Source of the DNA: JAFAMS01 sp049520515
GTDB lineage: Bacteria; Vulcanimicrobiota; Vulcanimicrobiia; Vulcanimicrobiales; Vulcanimicrobiaceae
Length of the DNA stretch: 64,000 bases
NCBI GenBank assembly: GCA_049520515.1
Contig: JBEKPS010000005.1
Coordinates: 62,001-126,000 of the forward strand
Reading direction: 5' to 3'
A program made the translations under genes and the position numbers. Under the pieces are notes generated by a model. It was not told where the DNA came from and did not search any database. It worked only from the letters and a program-made list of their open reading frames with translations. This document shows positions 25,332 to 34,188 of the stretch, one piece after another (position 1 is the first letter of the stretch; the number at the start of each line of letters is the position of its first letter).

Positions 25332-26038
25332 TTTGTTGCTGCGGTCTTGACTTTAAGCGGGTCGATTTTGACGCCCGGGCCCATCGTGCTCGTTAGCGTG
25401 ATCGACTTGAGATACGTGCCTTTGGAAGACGACGGTTTCGCGCGAACGATCGCATCGAGCACCGTTGCGGCATTCTCGGCGATCTCTTTCTCGCCGAAAC
25501 TCGCCTTACCGACGATCGTGTGAATGATGCCGGCCTTGTCGAGACGATATTCGACTTTACCGGCTTTAATATCGCGAATCGCCGCGCCGATGTTCGGCGT
25601 GACGGTGCCGCTCTTCGGATTCGGCATCTTCTGCGCGAGAATACGGCCGAGATTCGAACCGACGGCGCCCATCATGTCGGGCGTTGCGACTGCAACGTCA
25701 AAATCCGCAAAACCGCCCTTGACGCGATCGATCAGATCCTGCTCGCCGACGATGTCTGCTCCGGCCGCTTCCGCTTCCTTAGCCTTGTCGCCCTTGGCGA
25801 ATGCGATGACGCGAACCGTTTTACCGGTTCCGTGCGGAAGACTCACGGTACCGCGCACGTTTTGATCCGATTTCTTCGGATCGACGCCGAGACGAACGTG
25901 CAGCTCGACCGTTTCGTTGAACTTGCGGTTCGCAGCGTTGCGCTTGACGATTGCCGCCGCTTCGGACGCGTCGTATAACTTTTCCGCATCATAGCCGTCG
26001 GCCATGGAACGATACTTTTTGCCGTGATGAACTGCCAT
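25328..26038 (-). CDS. rplA: 50S ribosomal protein L1
   Basis: 236 aa. Binds 23S rRNA at the L1 stalk, aids release of E-site tRNA and often represses rplKA. Conserved: NAANRKFNETVELHVRLGVDPKKSDQNVRG, LPHGTGKTVRVIAF, NPKSGTVTPN, and the C-terminal SSSKGTYLKSITLTSTMGPG. Its ATG overlaps the rplK stop (TAATG). Confidence 0.98.
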   Translation of the reverse strand: MAVHHGKKYRSMADGYDAEKLYDASEAAAIVKRNAANRKFNETVELHVRLGVDPKKSDQNVRGTVSLPHGTGKTVRVIAFAKGDKAKEAEAAGADIVGEQDLIDRVKGGFADFDVAVATPDMMGAVGSNLGRILAQKMPNPKSGTVTPNIGAAIRDIKAGKVEYRLDKAGIIHTIVGKASFGEKEIAENAATVLDAIVRAKPSSSKGTYLKSITLTSTMGPGVKIDPLKVKTAATN

Positions 26039-26463
26039 TAGCCGCCCACCTCCACGCCCATGTTGCGCGCCGTGCCGGCGATAATCTTCATCGCGGCATC
26101 GATGTCGTTTGCATTAAGATCCGGCATCTTCGTTTGCGCGATCTCGCGCAGCTGAGCTTGCGTCAGTTTACCGACCTTCTGCCGGTTCGGTTCTTTTGAA
26201 CCTGACTCGATACCAAGTGCGCGCTTGATCAGGAACGACGCGGGCGGCGTCTTCGTGACGAACGTGAACGTGCGATCTTCGAAGACCGTGATCTCGACGG
26301 GGATGATCATCCCGGCCTGACTCTGCGTGCGCTCGTTGTACTGCTTGCAGAAGTCCATGATGTTCAGCGAATACGGTCCAAGCGCGGGCCCAACAGGCGG
26401 CGCAGGGGTTGCTTTTCCGGCTTCCAACGCAAGGTTGATCTTGCCGGCAACTTTCTTTGCCAT
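26038..26463 (-). CDS. rplK: 50S ribosomal protein L11
   Basis: 141 aa. Forms the GTPase-associated centre with 23S rRNA. Conserved LEAGKATPAPPVGPALGP, GMIIPVEITVFEDRTFTFVTKTPPAS, GSKEPNRQKVGKLT. Ribosome-binding site AGGAG. It has its own promoter at 26564-26592, about 100 nt upstream, so it no longer depends on nusG read-through. Confidence 0.98.
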   Translation of the reverse strand: MAKKVAGKINLALEAGKATPAPPVGPALGPYSLNIMDFCKQYNERTQSQAGMIIPVEITVFEDRTFTFVTKTPPASFLIKRALGIESGSKEPNRQKVGKLTQAQLREIAQTKMPDLNANDIDAAMKIIAGTARNMGVEVGG

Positions 26464-26563
26464 GTTTCTCCTAATAACGACCGCTTACGGTCTGCCCCAT
26501 TGTCAGGATGCGGGGGTGGAGTCGGCCGGGTCCGCACCGGCGCCCCGAGGGCGCAACCCAGGC

Positions 26564-26592
26564 ATTGTACCAAAGGCTCCGTAAATTGTCAG
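26564..26592 (-). promoter_or_regulatory. Sigma-70-type promoter of rplK-rplA
   Basis: Minus strand CTGACA, 17-bp spacer, TACAAT; near-consensus. It abuts the start of the divergent aminotransferase gene. The ~95-nt leader carries a small hairpin GACCG-TAAG-CGGTC near rplK. Confidence 0.75.
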
Positions 26593-26599
26593 TACCGGC

Positions 26600-27820
26600 A
26601 TGCCAAGCCAAGCATCTGATCAACCCGCTGCCGACGCCCTCGTTACCATCGAGGATGAGTTCGGCGCGCACAACTACGATCCAATCGACGTTGTCCTCAC
26701 GTCCGGTGAGGGCATCTGGGTTACAGACGTGGACGGTGCGACTTATATCGACGCCCTCAGCGCCTACTCGTCGCTGAACCTCGGTCATCGTCATCCGCGG
26801 ATCATCGCTGCGCTTACGGCGCAAGCCGAGCGTCTGGCGATCACGTCACGGGCCTTCAGGAACGACCAGCTGCCGCTCTTTTGCGAAGAGCTAGCCAAGC
26901 TGTGCGGCCTCGACGTCGTCCTTCCGATGAACACCGGGACGGAAGCCGTCGAAACGGCGATCAAAGCCGCGCGACGCTGGGGCGTGCGCGTCAAGAAGAT
27001 CAAAGAACCCAAAATTGTCGTCTGCGAAAATAACTTTCACGGGCGCTCGACGACGATCATCGGATTCTCGAGCGATGAATCGTATCGTCGCGACTTCGGG
27101 CCGTTTACGCCGGGCTTCGTCAGCATTCCGTACGACGATATCGCGGCTCTAGAAAAAGCGCTCACCGACGACGTGTGCGCGTTTCTGGTCGAGCCGATTC
27201 AAGCCGAAGCCGGAATCATCGTTCCGAAGACCGGCTACATGCGTGCGGCCGCCGACCTTTGCAAGGAGCGCGGCGTACTTTTTGTTGCGGATGAAATCCA
27301 AACCGGACTGGCACGAACGGGCAAGCTCTTTGCGCTCGACTATGACGACGTCAAGCCGGATCTTCTTATCCTTGGCAAGGCGCTCGGCGGTGGTGTCTAT
27401 CCGGTCTCGGCGGTCGTTGGACGCCGCGAGGTGATGGAGGTCTTCGATCCGGGAAGTCACGGCAGCACCTGGGGCGGGAATCCGCTCGCATGCGCGATCG
27501 CACGCGAAGCACTTCGTGTCATCGCCGACGAGAATCTCGCGCAGGTTGCCACCGAACGCGGCGATCAGCTCACCTACGAGATGGTCGACATGCGCTCGCG
27601 TAACATCGTCGAGATTCGCGGTCAGGGTCTTCTGCTCGGGATTGAGCTCAAAGTTCCCGCGCGCAAATATTGCGAAGCGCTCGCGAAAGCCGGCGTGCTC
27701 ACCAAAGAGACGCACTCGCACGTCATCCGTATCTGTCCGCCGCTGATCATCAGCGAAGATGACATCGAAGAGCTGGCCGAGCGGATCGCTGAGGGGTTCG
27801 CCGCCGCAGAAAGCGGCTAG
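26600..27820 (+). CDS. rocD: Ornithine aminotransferase (class III, PLP)
   Basis: 406 aa. Moves the delta-amino group of ornithine to 2-oxoglutarate, giving glutamate semialdehyde. Class III features: NTGTEAVETAIKAARRW, NNFHGRSTTIIGFSSD, FLVEPIQAEAGIIVP, LFVADEIQTGLARTGKLFA, PLP lysine in LLILGKALGGGVYPVSA, and HGSTWGGNPLACA. These fit ornithine rather than acetylornithine transaminases. Inserted between nusG and rplK on the opposite strand; its stop overlaps the DUF885 gene by 4 bp. Confidence 0.92.
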   Translation: MPSQASDQPAADALVTIEDEFGAHNYDPIDVVLTSGEGIWVTDVDGATYIDALSAYSSLNLGHRHPRIIAALTAQAERLAITSRAFRNDQLPLFCEELAKLCGLDVVLPMNTGTEAVETAIKAARRWGVRVKKIKEPKIVVCENNFHGRSTTIIGFSSDESYRRDFGPFTPGFVSIPYDDIAALEKALTDDVCAFLVEPIQAEAGIIVPKTGYMRAAADLCKERGVLFVADEIQTGLARTGKLFALDYDDVKPDLLILGKALGGGVYPVSAVVGRREVMEVFDPGSHGSTWGGNPLACAIAREALRVIADENLAQVATERGDQLTYEMVDMRSRNIVEIRGQGLLLGIELKVPARKYCEALAKAGVLTKETHSHVIRICPPLIISEDDIEELAERIAEGFAAAESG

Positions 27821-29559
27821 AGATCCTTGTGGTCGTCATCGGCGCCAAGTATGAGCGGCCGAACGAGCGGTATCGGAAAATCTCCGTACTGTAAGAGCGC
27901 GGCGTGAAAGCCGGCTAATGAAAACCGCTCGCCCATCTTCTTCTTGTAGTCGCTGCGCAGCTTGAGGATCTCCATCTTTCCGAGCGTGTAGTAGCCGTAA
28001 ATGGGATCTTGCGTTCCGCGCTTAGCTTCGGAGCGCGCATCGGCCGGATCTTGAAAACCTTGCGCCTCAAAGAGACGCTGGGCTTGCGCGACGGTCATTC
28101 CCTGCGTATGGAGCTTAACGCCGGCAACGTAGCGCACGTTGCGGAGCAGCGCCTCGCGCAGCTGCATCAAGCGCACGCGCGGATCGCCGTTCCCCCAACC
28201 CTCGTCGACGATCATCTGCTCGCAGTAGTGCGCCCAGCCTTCCGCAAACGAGCTGCTGCTGACGAGCTTCTCGGTGAGCGAGAGCGGCAGGTGCCGGTCG
28301 AGCATGAAATTGGTGAAGTGACCCGGATAGACTTCGTGCGCGCCGACAATCGGGCGCTCGAAATCATTGAACGTCTCGAGATATGCTTCTTGTATCGCCG
28401 GCGGATCGTGCGGATCGGGCGGCGTCACGAAATAGTAGCCGCGCGTCGCAACGGTTTCGAGTGGCCCTGGCGAGTCTTCTTGTGCCGTCACGGTCGAACG
28501 CGCAAACGGCGGCGTCTCGCGAACCGCAACGTTCGCTTCCGGTGGCAATACGATGATGTTGTGCTGCGCGATGAAGCGGCTCAAACGCGTGAGATCGCGT
28601 GCCGACGCAGCCAGAAGCTGGGCGCCGGTCGGATGCTGCTTAGCGACTTCGGCGATCACTTGCGGCACAGTCTTGTTCGGATCGATCTGATGCGCGACCG
28701 CGACGATGCGCGCATGGTTGAGCGCAAGCGCGCGTTCTCCGACGGCCAGGTACTCGGGCAACGAGAGATCGATGCCGTCCTCATACCGCAGCATCGCAAC
28801 GTAGTTGGTCGCGCCGATCGCGTAGCTGCCCGAGGGATGCACAATCTTCGGTTGCAGCCAGGCTGCGAAGGCCGCTGCTGCCGCACTCGCTCGTTGCGTC
28901 GACGCGCGAAAGTCGCGCTTTAGACGCGCATCTTTGACGCTCGAGAACGCCGTCGGGACATCACTGTCCAAAAACGATACGAGCCCAAGCGCGTCCTCGC
29001 GCGCGATTTGGGCGCTGGTGGCATCGACCGTTGTGAGGTTGGCACGCGCACGCGTGAACAGCAGCGGGATTGCGTTTTCCCGGGCGATGACATCACGCAT
29101 CCGCGTCGCTAGTGGCGCAAAATCGCGGTTGATGAGCGCGAAGACGCCGTAGCTCGCGTTACCCACATAGTTATCTGGGCGGTGACGCCAGGTCGCAATC
29201 GTCTCGTTCTGCAGCAGGTTGTCGCGAATTTGCAGCTCGAGCGCTTTGGCGTCGACGCGCGTCCGCGGCGAGAGATTCTGCTGCTCGATCCCCAGCAGCG
29301 TTTGCAAATTGGCGCGATCCTCGGCGTTATAGCGCGCGTATGCGGCTGCCGAGAAATCATTGAGCGCTCGATCGTAGGTGTGCACACCGGTCGACGTCGC
29401 ATCGATCGGATCGCGCGCAAACTGACGCGCGAAATAGTGCTGCGCAAACGCCGAATAGGTGTTGTCGGCGTTCTCTTGCGCCGGCGCCCGCACGCTGAGC
29501 GCCGCGATGAGCGCGGCAAGCAGCGTCAGCCTGAGAAGGCTAGACTTTCTCGATCTGAT
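27817..29559 (-). CDS. DUF885 family protein (putative metallo-carboxypeptidase), exported
   Basis: About 570-580 aa. The hydrophobic leader LLRLTLLAALIAALSVRAPAQ is a Sec signal. Conserved DUF885 features: catalytic-type HEVYPGHFTNFMLDRHLP and EGWAHYCEQMIVDEGWG, the zinc-ligand pattern proposed for this family. No ATG, GTG or TTG lies between the nusG coding frame and the signal peptide; the frame would start at ATC 29559 or CTG 29529, so the start is uncertain and overlaps or touches the nusG stop (29540). Confidence 0.82.
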   Translation of the reverse strand: MRSRKSSLLRLTLLAALIAALSVRAPAQENADNTYSAFAQHYFARQFARDPIDATSTGVHTYDRALNDFSAAAYARYNAEDRANLQTLLGIEQQNLSPRTRVDAKALELQIRDNLLQNETIATWRHRPDNYVGNASYGVFALINRDFAPLATRMRDVIARENAIPLLFTRARANLTTVDATSAQIAREDALGLVSFLDSDVPTAFSSVKDARLKRDFRASTQRASAAAAAFAAWLQPKIVHPSGSYAIGATNYVAMLRYEDGIDLSLPEYLAVGERALALNHARIVAVAHQIDPNKTVPQVIAEVAKQHPTGAQLLAASARDLTRLSRFIAQHNIIVLPPEANVAVRETPPFARSTVTAQEDSPGPLETVATRGYYFVTPPDPHDPPAIQEAYLETFNDFERPIVGAHEVYPGHFTNFMLDRHLPLSLTEKLVSSSSFAEGWAHYCEQMIVDEGWGNGDPRVRLMQLREALLRNVRYVAGVKLHTQGMTVAQAQRLFEAQGFQDPADARSEAKRGTQDPIYGYYTLGKMEILKLRSDYKKKMGERFSLAGFHAALLQYGDFPIPLVRPLILGADDDHKDL

Positions 29560-30265
29560 AGAATTCGAGTTCCACTGGGGTTTCGCGTCCGAAGATCGAG
29601 ATGAGTGCGCGTACCTTCTCTTTTTCCGGCTGGATCTCGTCGACGATGCCGGTGAAATCGAAGAACGGGCCGGACGTGACCTTGACGCGGTCGCCCTTTG
29701 CGAAGTCGATCTTGAGCTTGGGCGTTTCGATACCCATCTGCTTGAGAATCGTCTTGACTTCTTTATCTTGCAGCGGGACCGGTTTCTCACCGGAACCCGG
29801 CGAGCCGACGAATCCCGTTACGCCTGAGGTGTTACGAACGACATACCAGGACGAGTCGTCCATATCCATCTCAACCAAGACATAGCCGGGGAACACTTTT
29901 TTCGGCGTGATCTTGCGCTTGCCGTCTTTGAACTCGACTTCGTCTTCCATCGGGACGAGCACACGGAAGATCTTGTCTTGCATGTTCATCGAGTGGATAC
30001 GACGCTCGAGATTCGCTTTGACTTTGTTCTCGTAACCCGAGTACGTGTGAATGACGAACCACTTCTTGCGCTCGCTCTTTTGCGACGGCGCAGCCGGACG
30101 CGGCGCGTGTTCTTCTTCAGCTTCCGCTGCTACATCCGCCACTTCGGCGTTCGACATTTCATCGGTTGTCACGGTCTCGACGATTGCATCCGCAATCACC
30201 GTTTCCGGAGTCGCCTCGCCGTTCTCCGGGGGCGCCAGTTCAGTTTCGTCTTGGGTCTCGTGCAT
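29540..30265 (-). CDS. nusG: Transcription antitermination factor NusG
   Basis: 241 aa from ATG 30265, 8 bp after secE. NGN domain (KKWFVIHTYSGYENKVKANLERR, VFPGYVLVEMDMDD, WYVVRNTSGVTGFVG) and C-terminal KOW domain (FAKGDRVKVTSGPFFDFTGIVDEI). It binds RNA polymerase and links it to Rho or ribosomes. An acidic N-terminal extension of about 60 residues (rich in Glu, Ala, Thr) precedes the NGN domain, which is unusual in length but seen in some phyla. Confidence 0.97.
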   Translation of the reverse strand: MHETQDETELAPPENGEATPETVIADAIVETVTTDEMSNAEVADVAAEAEEEHAPRPAAPSQKSERKKWFVIHTYSGYENKVKANLERRIHSMNMQDKIFRVLVPMEDEVEFKDGKRKITPKKVFPGYVLVEMDMDDSSWYVVRNTSGVTGFVGSPGSGEKPVPLQDKEVKTILKQMGIETPKLKIDFAKGDRVKVTSGPFFDFTGIVDEIQPEKEKVRALISIFGRETPVELEFYQIEKV

Positions 30266-30273
30266 AACCTTAG

Positions 30274-30510
30274 CTAAGACCCTCCGCGCAGTAGCGTGAA
30301 GAGCTGAGTGAAGAGCCAGTCGCAGCCGGACGTAAACAATCCGACGACGAGGACAAGTGTAACGGTCAATACCGTCGCGCTGACCCATTCCTGACGCGTC
30401 GGCCACGTGACGCGGCGCATCTCGGCAATGAGACCTTGGAAATATTCACGGCTCCGAGCCATCCGCGCTTCGCGCGTCGCCGGGGGCCGGTTCATCGTAC
30501 GTTCAGCCAT
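30274..30510 (-). CDS. secE: Preprotein translocase subunit SecE
   Basis: 78 aa, one transmembrane helix (SATVLTVTLVLVVGLFTSGCDWL) after the conserved amphipathic region YFQGLIAEMRRVTWPTRQEW. It clamps SecY in the inner-membrane translocon. Classic secE-nusG pairing is preserved. Confidence 0.96.
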   Translation of the reverse strand: MAERTMNRPPATREARMARSREYFQGLIAEMRRVTWPTRQEWVSATVLTVTLVLVVGLFTSGCDWLFTQLFTLLRGGS

Positions 30511-30513
30511 AAT

Positions 30514-30538
30514 AAAAAACCCACAGAGCGAGGGTTTT
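30514..30538 (-). terminator. Terminator/attenuator hairpin directly before secE
   Basis: Minus strand AAAACCC...GGGTTTT hairpin running into T6, ending 3 bp before the secE ATG. It may end transcripts from rpmG-tRNA-Trp or attenuate secE; the stem has only three G-C pairs. Confidence 0.5.
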
Positions 30539-30642
30539 CAAGAGCCTCGCGTTCCCCATACTACCCTGAAAATCCCCCCGCGGATACCCTGGGAATGCGG
30601 TAGTGGTTTAACCTGCCTTTTGACCTGGGAAAGAGCCGCCAT

Positions 30643-31062
30643 ATGCCCCGGCGCAAATTGCGCGTTATTTTTCCATCGACACCTCGGTACGCTACGAAAG
30701 CCCGGCGAGCGGTCGTCATCTATCTCACGAGCATCGGTGTCGGCGAAAACGATTTGGGCGATCTCGAACAAGCCGTGGGTGAAGCGATCGCAAACGCGGT
30801 CGAACACGGCTTTCGCGAAGGCTCCTACTTTGAGGTCCGCGCCAGCCTCGAAGACGGCACGTTACGCATCGAAGTCGAGGACGACGGGCCTGGCTTCGAG
30901 CCCCAAAATATGAGCGAACCGCGTGCCGCACGTGGCTTCGGCATCACGGTCATGCGTACGCTGGTCGGTCGCGTTACGTTCTTGAAGCGCGGACGGCTCA
31001 TTCGCCTCGAGAAGCGCGTCGATGTAGTAGCGCCTCGTTTGCAAGACCGAGACTGCAGCTAG
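30643..31062 (+). CDS. GHKL ATPase, RsbW/anti-sigma-factor type
   Basis: 139 aa. HATPase_c fold: N-box LEQAVGEAIANAVEHGF (Glu and Asn for Mg-ATP), G1 box EVEDDGPGFEP, G2 RGFGITVMRTLVG. Single-domain proteins of this type bind a sigma factor or phosphorylate a STAS antagonist in partner switching. Neither partner is adjacent. Divergent from secE. Confidence 0.88.
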   Translation: MPRRKLRVIFPSTPRYATKARRAVVIYLTSIGVGENDLGDLEQAVGEAIANAVEHGFREGSYFEVRASLEDGTLRIEVEDDGPGFEPQNMSEPRAARGFGITVMRTLVGRVTFLKRGRLIRLEKRVDVVAPRLQDRDCS

Positions 31063-31067
31063 CCGTT

Positions 31068-31098
31068 AAAAGAAAGACTCCAAACGCTGTTTGGAGTC
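31068..31098. terminator. Bidirectional terminator between the GHKL gene and tRNA-Trp
   Basis: GACTCCAAAC-GCT-GTTTGGAGTC, 10-bp stem. On the minus strand it is followed by TTTCTTTT, so it ends the rpmG-tRNA-Trp transcript; on the plus strand it follows the GHKL stop with a weaker TT. Confidence 0.75.
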
Positions 31099-31106
31099 TT
31101 CGAATA

Positions 31107-31182
31107 TGGCAGGCGAGACAGGACTCGAACCTGCAACCAACGGTTTTGGAGACCGCTGCGCTACCAATTGCGCTACTCGCCT
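31107..31182 (-). tRNA. trpT: tRNA-Trp (anticodon CCA)
   Basis: 76 nt with encoded CCA. Acceptor AGGCGAG/CTCGCCT, anticodon loop CTCCAAA, T-arm GCAGG-TTCGAGT-CCTGT. It lies between rpmG and secE, the arrangement seen in many bacteria. Confidence 0.97.
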
Positions 31183-31192
31183 TAGAGTGCGG

Positions 31193-31357
31193 CTATCGTT
31201 GTTCGCGATGCGCGCGCTGACACCGGCACCAGCGGCAATATTTGCTGAGCTCCAACCGTTCGGTGGTCTTCACCTTATTTTTGAACGTGTTGTAGTTGCG
31301 GCGCTTGCACTCAGTGCACGCCAGCACGACCATTACGCGATTCTCTTTTTTTGCCAC
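31193..31357 (-). CDS. rpmG: 50S ribosomal protein L33
   Basis: 54 aa from GTG 31357, reading (M)AKKENRVMVVLACTECKRRNY; starting at the later ATG would drop the conserved KKENR. Zinc-type L33 with CTEC (residues ~14-17) and CRWC (~40-43). Followed by tRNA-Trp, as in many genomes. Confidence 0.95.
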   Translation of the reverse strand: MAKKENRVMVVLACTECKRRNYNTFKNKVKTTERLELSKYCRWCRCQRAHREQR

Positions 31358-31506
31358 CGACTACAACCCTCAACGCTAGGACATGAAAGAAACGGACACG
31401 CAGTCCGTTCCGGCCCATAATATACCATGCGTCGCCAAGGCCGTCCACCGCGCTTTGCGGCCAAGGCAAGCAAGCCTTCGCGCGACGTCGCCGTAATGTG
31501 GCGACA

Positions 31507-32568
31507 ATGAGCACGACCGCCGCCGATACCGTCCGCCAGTCCCCCGAGACCCTGCTTGCCTTCGGGGTAGCCCTCGCCCAAGCGCAGGGGATGAATGCCG
31601 CCGACGCCCACACGCTCGTCGAGATCATGGTCCGATGCGATGCACGCGGGATCAGCTCGCATGGGCTATACCGCTTGCCGAGCTACCTGCGCCGTATGGC
31701 CGCGGGCGGCATCGATCCGAAGGCGCGTCCCGAGGTCGTACGCGAGTCCGGCGCAACGGCAGTCGTCGACGCGCACCACGCGTCGGGCTACATCGCCAGC
31801 CGCTTCGCGATGGACAAGGCGATCGGACTCGCGGAACAGTTCGGCATCGGCGCCGTCGGCGTGCGCAACTCGAATCACTTTGGCGCAGCCGGCGCTTACG
31901 TTCTGCAAGCTGCCGAGCATGGCATGATCGGCATTGCGTCAACCAACGCGCCGGCCTGTATGGCGCCGTGGGGCGGCATTACGCAAATGCTCGGCAACAA
32001 TCCGATTGCGTTTGCGGCGCCGCGTGCAAACGGCGATCCGTTCGTGCTCGACTTCGCGCTCTCGCAAGTCGCAAAAGGTTGGGTCCGCCTGGCATTCGCT
32101 GCCAAGCGCGCGATTCCAAGCGGTTGGGCAATGGACGCGCAAGGACAGCCGACGACGGACTCCGCCGAAGCGATGCGTGGATTGCTCGTGCCGATCGGGA
32201 TGTACAAAGGCACCGGCCTTTCGATTGCAATGGATCTTCTCGCGGGACTGCTTGTTGGATCGAAGCCCTCAGGCGATCTTGCGCATCAAGAGAGCACGGA
32301 TGCACCCGGCCAGGTCGGGCATTTCTTCCTCGCGCTGCAAATCGAGCGTTTTCTTCCACTCAGCGACTTTCAAACAAAAGTCGGATCCTTGCTTGACCGA
32401 ATCGAGAACTCCACACGCGCGGTCGGCGTGGATGCGATCTTGATTCCCGGCAAGATCGAAGCCGACAAAGAACGCGCGGCTGCACAAAACGGCGTGAGCA
32501 TTGCGGCGGAAACGTGGCGCGAGTTGCAGAGCGATGCGCAGCGTCTCGGAGTAACGCCGCCAAAATAA
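31507..32568 (+). CDS. Malate/L-lactate dehydrogenase family (Ldh_2) NAD(P) oxidoreductase
   Basis: 353 aa from ATG 31507 (a GTG at 31498 is in frame). Ldh_2 family, which includes sulfolactate, ureidoglycolate, delta1-piperideine-2-carboxylate and malate dehydrogenases: GISSHGLYRLPSYL with the catalytic His, GAVGVRNSNHFGAAGAYV, NAPACMAPWGG, NNPIAFAAP, GMYKGTGLSIAMDLLAGLL. The exact 2-hydroxy acid is unknown. Ureidoglycolate would fit a purine or ureide theme, but nothing in the sequence decides it. Confidence 0.85.
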   Translation: MSTTAADTVRQSPETLLAFGVALAQAQGMNAADAHTLVEIMVRCDARGISSHGLYRLPSYLRRMAAGGIDPKARPEVVRESGATAVVDAHHASGYIASRFAMDKAIGLAEQFGIGAVGVRNSNHFGAAGAYVLQAAEHGMIGIASTNAPACMAPWGGITQMLGNNPIAFAAPRANGDPFVLDFALSQVAKGWVRLAFAAKRAIPSGWAMDAQGQPTTDSAEAMRGLLVPIGMYKGTGLSIAMDLLAGLLVGSKPSGDLAHQESTDAPGQVGHFFLALQIERFLPLSDFQTKVGSLLDRIENSTRAVGVDAILIPGKIEADKERAAAQNGVSIAAETWRELQSDAQRLGVTPPK

Positions 32569-32571
32569 TCG

Positions 32572-32645
32572 TGCGGCCGGGCGGAATCGAACCGCCAACC
32601 TAGGGCTTAGGAGTCCCTCGCTCTATCCAATTGAGCTACGGCCGC
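32572..32645 (-). tRNA. tRNA-Arg (anticodon CCT)
   Basis: 74 nt. Acceptor GCGGCCG/CGGCCGC with discriminator A; CCA is not encoded. Anticodon loop CTCCTAA, T-arm GGCGG-TTCGATT-CCGCC. It ends 4 bp after the upstream gene's stop and starts 10 bp before the malate synthase ATG, so its promoter lies inside that gene's 5' end. Confidence 0.96.
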
Positions 32646-32655
32646 CCGTCGTGCT

Positions 32656-34182
32656 ATGGTGCGAATTATGCAAATCGCCGTTCACATCCCGCCGATGAAC
32701 ACCGCGCCGAAGGACTGGTCCATCGAAAACGACGCGCCCGCCGGCTTCGCAGCATTTTATCGCGCGCTGCACGAGAGTTTCACGGCGCGGCAGGCGGCTC
32801 TTGCGGCGAAGCGGCGTACGGTTCTCGACGCATCGCAAGCCGGAACGCATCCGGCGTATCTTCCGCCTTCGCAAGCAACGACTGGTGAATGGCGCATCGA
32901 TCTTCCCGCGTGGGTTGCGGATCAGCGCAATCAAATGACTGGCCCCGCCGACGATGCCGAGCTCTCGGTCAAGTTAATGAACTCTGGCTCGCCGGGCGTC
33001 ATGCTCGATCTCGAAGACTCGATGGCCAACACCTGGAGCGCAACGATGACCGGCATCGACAACTGCGTCGCGACACTCTACGGCGAGCTCGCGTACGACG
33101 ACGCAAAGCGCGGACGGCGCGTCGGCATCCAGCCGAGCTCGACCGTTGTTTGGATTCGGCCGCGCGGATTGCATCTCTCGCAAGCCGGCGTCATCCCGGA
33201 TGCGCTGACCTCGGCATCGCTGTTCGATTTGGCGATGCTCGTCTATCGGCTGGATTTCGCGCGACTGCGTCATCCGCTCGCGATCTATATTCCGAAATCC
33301 GAATCAGCCGAAGAAGCGTTTTGGTGGCGTGACGTCTTCGCGGCGCTCGCCGGCGCGAAAGGCGTGAAGCACGATTACATCAAGTGCATGGCTCTCGTTG
33401 AAGCGCATCCGATGGCCTACCAGATGGAAGAGTTCGCGTACAACTTGCGCGACAACATCGTCGGGCTCAATCTCGGGCGTTGGGATTATATGGCGAGCCT
33501 CATCGATTTTGTCTTGAACGATCCGGACTGGATCTTGCCCGATCGCAACACGATCCCTCATGACGTACCGTTCTTCCAAAATTTGCGGCGCCTGATTCCC
33601 GAGATCTGCCACCGGCACAATCTCTTGGCGATCGGTGGCATGACCGCACTCTTCCCGGATCGCTCGAACCCGGAACTCAATGCGCGTGCGCTCGCAGCGC
33701 TCGAGCAAGACAAGAAAAACGAAGCCACGGCCGGCATGGACGGCGCGTGGACGGGACACCCCGATCAAAACGAAATCGCCGTCGCGCAATTTCCATTCCC
33801 GAATCAGGTTTCGCGCTGGGACGCGAATGCCGACAAGCACCCGGACTTGCGGCCGGCACCCAAGGGCGTCGGCACCAGAACCGAAGCGGGGACGCGCGAC
33901 GGCGTACGCACGGTCATTCGCTACCGGCACGGATATCTCACGGGGCTCGGGGCGAGCCTGCTCGACGGTTACATGGAAGATCTTGCAACCGACCGCATCT
34001 ACCGGTTGATGATCGCGCAGCGCGTGCGTCATGGAATGCATAGTGCCGCCGACGTAACGCGCTTCTTCGATGAAGAATTAGCGAAACTGCTCGCTGATAA
34101 ACCAAAAGACGCGAGCCTCTTTACAGAAGCCCGCGTCCAAGCCGAGGAAATGATTACGAAGGGGTTCGTCGACCCGATTTAG
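32656..34182 (+). CDS. aceB: Malate synthase (A type)
   Basis: 508 aa. Condenses glyoxylate and acetyl-CoA to malate in the glyoxylate shunt. Family markers: VMLDLEDSMANTW, VVWIRPRGLHL (catalytic Arg), LAIYIPKSESAEEAFWW, GLNLGRWDYMASLIDF, and MDGAWTGHPDQ near the C-terminal catalytic Asp. Length is near the ~530 of MSA proteins. An ATG at 32668 is an alternative start. Isocitrate lyase is not in the window. Confidence 0.95.
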   Translation: MVRIMQIAVHIPPMNTAPKDWSIENDAPAGFAAFYRALHESFTARQAALAAKRRTVLDASQAGTHPAYLPPSQATTGEWRIDLPAWVADQRNQMTGPADDAELSVKLMNSGSPGVMLDLEDSMANTWSATMTGIDNCVATLYGELAYDDAKRGRRVGIQPSSTVVWIRPRGLHLSQAGVIPDALTSASLFDLAMLVYRLDFARLRHPLAIYIPKSESAEEAFWWRDVFAALAGAKGVKHDYIKCMALVEAHPMAYQMEEFAYNLRDNIVGLNLGRWDYMASLIDFVLNDPDWILPDRNTIPHDVPFFQNLRRLIPEICHRHNLLAIGGMTALFPDRSNPELNARALAALEQDKKNEATAGMDGAWTGHPDQNEIAVAQFPFPNQVSRWDANADKHPDLRPAPKGVGTRTEAGTRDGVRTVIRYRHGYLTGLGASLLDGYMEDLATDRIYRLMIAQRVRHGMHSAADVTRFFDEELAKLLADKPKDASLFTEARVQAEEMITKGFVDPI

Positions 34183-34188
34183 CTCGGG

